A model generated the notes under the pieces. That model had not been told where the DNA came from, did not search any database, and worked only from the letters and a program-made list of their open reading frames with translations. From Streptomyces novaecaesareae (GTDB lineage: Bacteria; Actinomycetota; Actinomycetes; Streptomycetales; Streptomycetaceae): a DNA stretch of 7,126 nt. Location: contig NZ_JNWQ01000152.1 of the NCBI RefSeq assembly GCF_000716875.1, forward strand, positions 1 through 7,126. The letters are read 5' to 3'. Below, one piece after another: positions 5,606 to 7,126 of the stretch. The stretch's first letter is position 1; each line of letters begins with the position of its first letter. A program made the translations under genes and the position numbers.

Positions 5606-6222
5606 GAGGCGACCTGGGCGGAGGTAAAAGCGCCCGGGCGGCCTGCGACGGCTACATCTGCTTCGAGGACGAGGCAGGCTTCACCCGCCGTCCGCCCAGA
5701 GGACGCACCTGGGGTCGGCGAGGCCGCACTCCGGTCGTGACGGTCAGCGGCCGCCGCTCGGGACGGTTGTCGGTGGCCGGGATGATCGCCATGCGGCCCG
5801 GCTCCCGCACCCGGCTGTGCCACCGCCTGCGCACCCACCCCGCGGGCCGAGGCAAGCGCCGCAGCATGGGCGAGCGCGACTTCATCGCACTGATCGACGG
5901 AGTCCACCGGCTCGTCAAGGCACCGATCGTGCTGGTCTGGGACCGCCTGAACACCCACGTCTCCCACGCCATGCGCGAGTTGATCGCCGAGCGCGCCTGG
6001 CTGACGGTGTTCCTGCTTCCCGCCTACTCGCCCGACCTCAACCCCGTCGAGTGGGTCTGGGCACACGTCAAGCACAGCCTGGCCAACCTCGCTGTCATGG
6101 CCCTCGACCGACTCGAAGCCCTCGTCCGCAACCGGCTCAAGCGCCTGCAGTACCGGCCCGAAACCCTCGACGGCTTCATAGCCGGCACCGGCCTGACCCT
6201 CGACACCCCAACGTCACCCTGA
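5606..6222 (+). pseudogene. IS630-family transposase, N-terminally deleted and frameshifted
   Basis: From about 5644 the frame reads YICFEDEAGF, GRTWGRRGRTPVVTV, then PIVLVWDRLNTH and LPAYSPDLNPVEWVW, ending TLDGFIAGTGLTLD: the catalytic core of IS630 transposases. The DDE residues are all present: D encoded at 5668-5670, D at 5941-5943 and E at 6049-6051, with 35 residues between the last two. Upstream, EATWAEVK is encoded in another frame (from 5606), so a -1 shift is needed at about 5626-5629, at an AAAA run. The roughly 130-150 N-terminal residues with the DNA-binding domain are absent. The longest open piece begins at GTG 5737 and lacks the first catalytic Asp, so it cannot be an active transposase alone. 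Confidence 0.85.
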
Positions 6223-6236
6223 CAAGCCGAAGTCAG
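5606..6236 (+). mobile_element. 3' part of an IS630-family element
   Basis: It contains the C-terminal catalytic half of an IS630 transposase, but the N-terminal helix-turn-helix half and the left end are missing. Left boundary: homology starts around 5606, and the deletion junction is not visible. Right boundary: inferred just after CAAGCCGAAGTCAG, next to a TA dinucleotide at 6237-6238, as IS630 elements insert at TA. No matching inverted repeat could be found because the left end is gone. It sits between the DUF4240 gene and the immunity-like gene. Confidence 0.7.
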
Positions 6237-6775
6237 TATTCGTCGTCCTCGTCGTCCTCGGACTCCGCGGTCCACCAGAGGTCGATCCGGTAGGTCTCGA
6301 GAACTTCCTGGTGGGTCGCCCAGATTGCGTCGGTGTCGGTTGGCCACTGCAGTTCTGCCGCGCCGAGTTCGGCGTGGAGGCTTGCCTCCTGCGCGGCGGC
6401 TTCGTGCCGTCCCTTCCAGGACACGCGACCTTCGTAGACCCCTGGGCGGGGCAGCTGGAAGTGACCGGCGAGATCTGGGGCGAACGCGCGGATGACCACC
6501 TCGCCCGTGGGACTGTCCAGCACTGTCGAGCGTTCGCCCTCGGCCACCCTGGTGCTGTCGGCCGGCGTCGGCCCGTCCCACACCCGAACCAGGATCTCGG
6601 CGGGGGCGATGCCCTGGAGGCTGTGGAGGTAGATCTGCGCGCCGGTGCCCGCTACCACCGTGTCCCGGTTCTGCCGGACGGCTTCGGAGTCCGTGAGGTA
6701 GGCATCGGAGTCGTACACCTCGATGAGGCCGTTGTCGGGCCTGGCTTCGGTGCGGAACTCGTACAGGATCGGCAC
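6233..6775 (-). CDS. Candidate immunity protein for the nuclease, 180 aa
   Basis: I do not recognise the family. The protein begins VPILYEFRTEARPDNGLIEVYDSDAYLTD, is rich in beta strands (AEILVRVWDGPTP, GEVVIRAFAPDL, GVYEGRVSWKGR), has a helix AAAQEASLHAELGAAELQWP, and ends in WW followed by an acidic run. It is soluble and acidic with no signal peptide. GTG at 6775 is fixed by GGAGG at 6783-6787, seven bases upstream. It starts 29 bases after the nuclease-domain stop on the same strand, the position occupied by an immunity gene behind a toxin C-terminus; this placement, plus its acidity, is the only evidence for the role. Its last codon and stop overlap the inferred IS630 end, so its C-terminus may be altered. 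Confidence 0.7.
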   Translation of the reverse strand: MPILYEFRTEARPDNGLIEVYDSDAYLTDSEAVRQNRDTVVAGTGAQIYLHSLQGIAPAEILVRVWDGPTPADSTRVAEGERSTVLDSPTGEVVIRAFAPDLAGHFQLPRPGVYEGRVSWKGRHEAAAQEASLHAELGAAELQWPTDTDAIWATHQEVLETYRIDLWWTAESEDDEDDEY

Positions 6776-6782
6776 TGGTTGT

Positions 6783-6787
6783 CCTCC
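6783..6787 (-). promoter_or_regulatory. Ribosome binding site GGAGG of the 6775 gene
   Basis: GGAGG, seven bases, then GTG. This strong site lies inside the 29-base gap after the nuclease stop and shows that the downstream gene is translated from the same message as the toxin. Confidence 0.65.
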
Positions 6788-6804
6788 GGCCTTGAAGGGT
6801 GCGG

Positions 6805-6981
6805 CTACGGGACGATCGTGACGTAGAACGGGTCGTTGTCCAAGATCCGGTTCGTGGCGAGGACGTCCTTGATCATGTTGACTCGACCCCCGTTGTCCTT
6901 GCCGTCGATCAACCGCGCGGAGTAGCGGTTGTCTCCCTTGTTCGCGCCTTCGTATGTGGACGAGAACGGGTAGTCGTCGCA
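6805..6981 (-). pseudogene. C-terminal end of a NucA/NucB-type nuclease domain (toxin tail)
   Basis: The 58 recognisable residues start CDDYPFSSTYEGANKGDN, continue RYSARLIDG and end NRILDNDPFYVTIVP before TAG at 6805. The CD(E/D)YPF-STYEG motif, the following strand and the NRILD-DPFYV end are characteristic of NucA/NucB deoxyribonuclease domains. In Streptomyces these are common as C-terminal toxin domains of large secreted or wall-linked polymorphic toxins. Everything N-terminal, including any secretion or repeat region, is absent. Upstream of 6981 the same frame stays open to the window end, but from about 6983 the plus strand looks like an IS3 end, so I read the toxin gene as interrupted there. 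The next gene on the strand is the likely immunity gene. Confidence 0.7.
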
Positions 6982-6992
6982 TTGGGCTTTGC

Positions 6993-7030
6993 CCCGAAGA
7001 GTGGACGCTTCTGAGAAGCAGATCTTCGGG
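6993..7030 (+). repeat. Nested inverted repeats in the IS3 leader
   Basis: Outer arms CCCGAAGA (6993-7000) and TCTTCGGG (7023-7030) are perfect 8-bp complements. They enclose a second palindrome, GCTTCT-G-AGAAGC (7007-7019). A leader hairpin ahead of orfA could limit read-through expression of the transposase from outside promoters; that role is inferred. Confidence 0.45.
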
Positions 7031-7050
7031 TCCGTGGAGAGGATGTCCTC

Positions 7051-7126
7051 ATGGGTACTGCGAGGTACTCGGGGGAGTTCAAGCGGGACGCGGTCGCGCT
7101 GGTGGAGTCCAGCGGGCGGCGCATCC
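7051..7126 (+). CDS. IS3-family transposase OrfA, N-terminal 25 residues (partial)
   Basis: ATG at 7051 gives MGTARYSGEFKRDAVALVES and then SGRRI before the window ends. An RYS-EFKRDAVALV start is the beginning of the helix-turn-helix OrfA protein that binds the ends of IS3-family elements; it is normally about 90-110 residues long and followed by a frameshifted OrfB with the DDE core. AGAGGA at 7038-7043 is a suitable Shine-Dalgarno sequence seven bases upstream. Codons are strongly GC-ending, unlike the antisense frame. Confidence 0.75.
   Translation, partial: MGTARYSGEFKRDAVALVESSGRRI

Larger units (their letters stand above)
6983..7126 (+). mobile_element. Left end of an IS3-family element
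   Basis: The sequence from 6983 begins TGGGCTTTGCCCCGAAGAG. TG followed by a CCCCG...GTGGAC stretch resembles Streptomyces IS3 left ends as I remember them. About 68 bases later an orfA start follows. The other end lies outside the window, so the terminal repeat cannot be verified and the boundary is inferred. Confidence 0.55.

Noticed and set aside
6241..6262. GTCGTCCTC short tandem repeat
   Set aside because: It is simply the codons for the Asp/Glu-rich tail of the 6233-6775 protein and not a separate repeat element.

Overview
The window is GC-rich throughout. Its coding frames prefer G or C at the third codon position, several genes start with GTG, and at least three genes appear to be leaderless. 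Together with the families present, this points to a Streptomyces-like actinomycete and to an accessory, IS-littered part of its genome. No housekeeping gene, tRNA, rRNA or CRISPR array is visible.

Layout. Positions 75-1984 hold minus-strand genes: a small unknown protein (75-290), a truncated DUF2199-like protein (494-679), an SMI1/KNR4 (SUKH) protein (750-1322) and a YwqG/DUF1963-type protein (1316-1984). The last two are translationally coupled. A 302-base divergent spacer follows. Next come two plus-strand genes: an unnamed small protein (2287-2718) and a HEAT-repeat protein (2833-3996). A minus-strand HD-domain hydrolase (4209-4826) and a plus-strand DUF4240 protein (4879-5466) diverge from a 52-base spacer. 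Positions 5606 to about 6236 are the 3' part of an IS630-family element. On the minus strand beyond it lie a candidate immunity gene (6233-6775) and the C-terminal end of a NucA/NucB-type nuclease domain (6805-6981). The nuclease appears to be cut off by the left end of an IS3-family element (from about 6983, orfA from 7051), which runs out of the window.

How the genes may fit together. Most of these are small soluble proteins, and several belong to families often found as immunity or accessory proteins of polymorphic toxin systems. One clear toxin fragment, the nuclease tail, sits directly upstream of an intact unknown gene, as in a toxin-immunity pair. The region therefore looks like a decayed toxin/immunity island; this is inference.

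The most interesting signal is regulatory. Four genes (YwqG-like, 2287, HEAT and, more weakly, DUF4240) have a TGTC(A/G)G-type element, exactly eight bases of spacing after the nine-base element, a TAnnnT-like -10, and then a start codon only 6-8 bases downstream. This is the architecture of the mycobacterial RecA-independent DNA-damage promoter recognised with PafBC. The accessory genes may thus share one leaderless, DNA-damage-type control.
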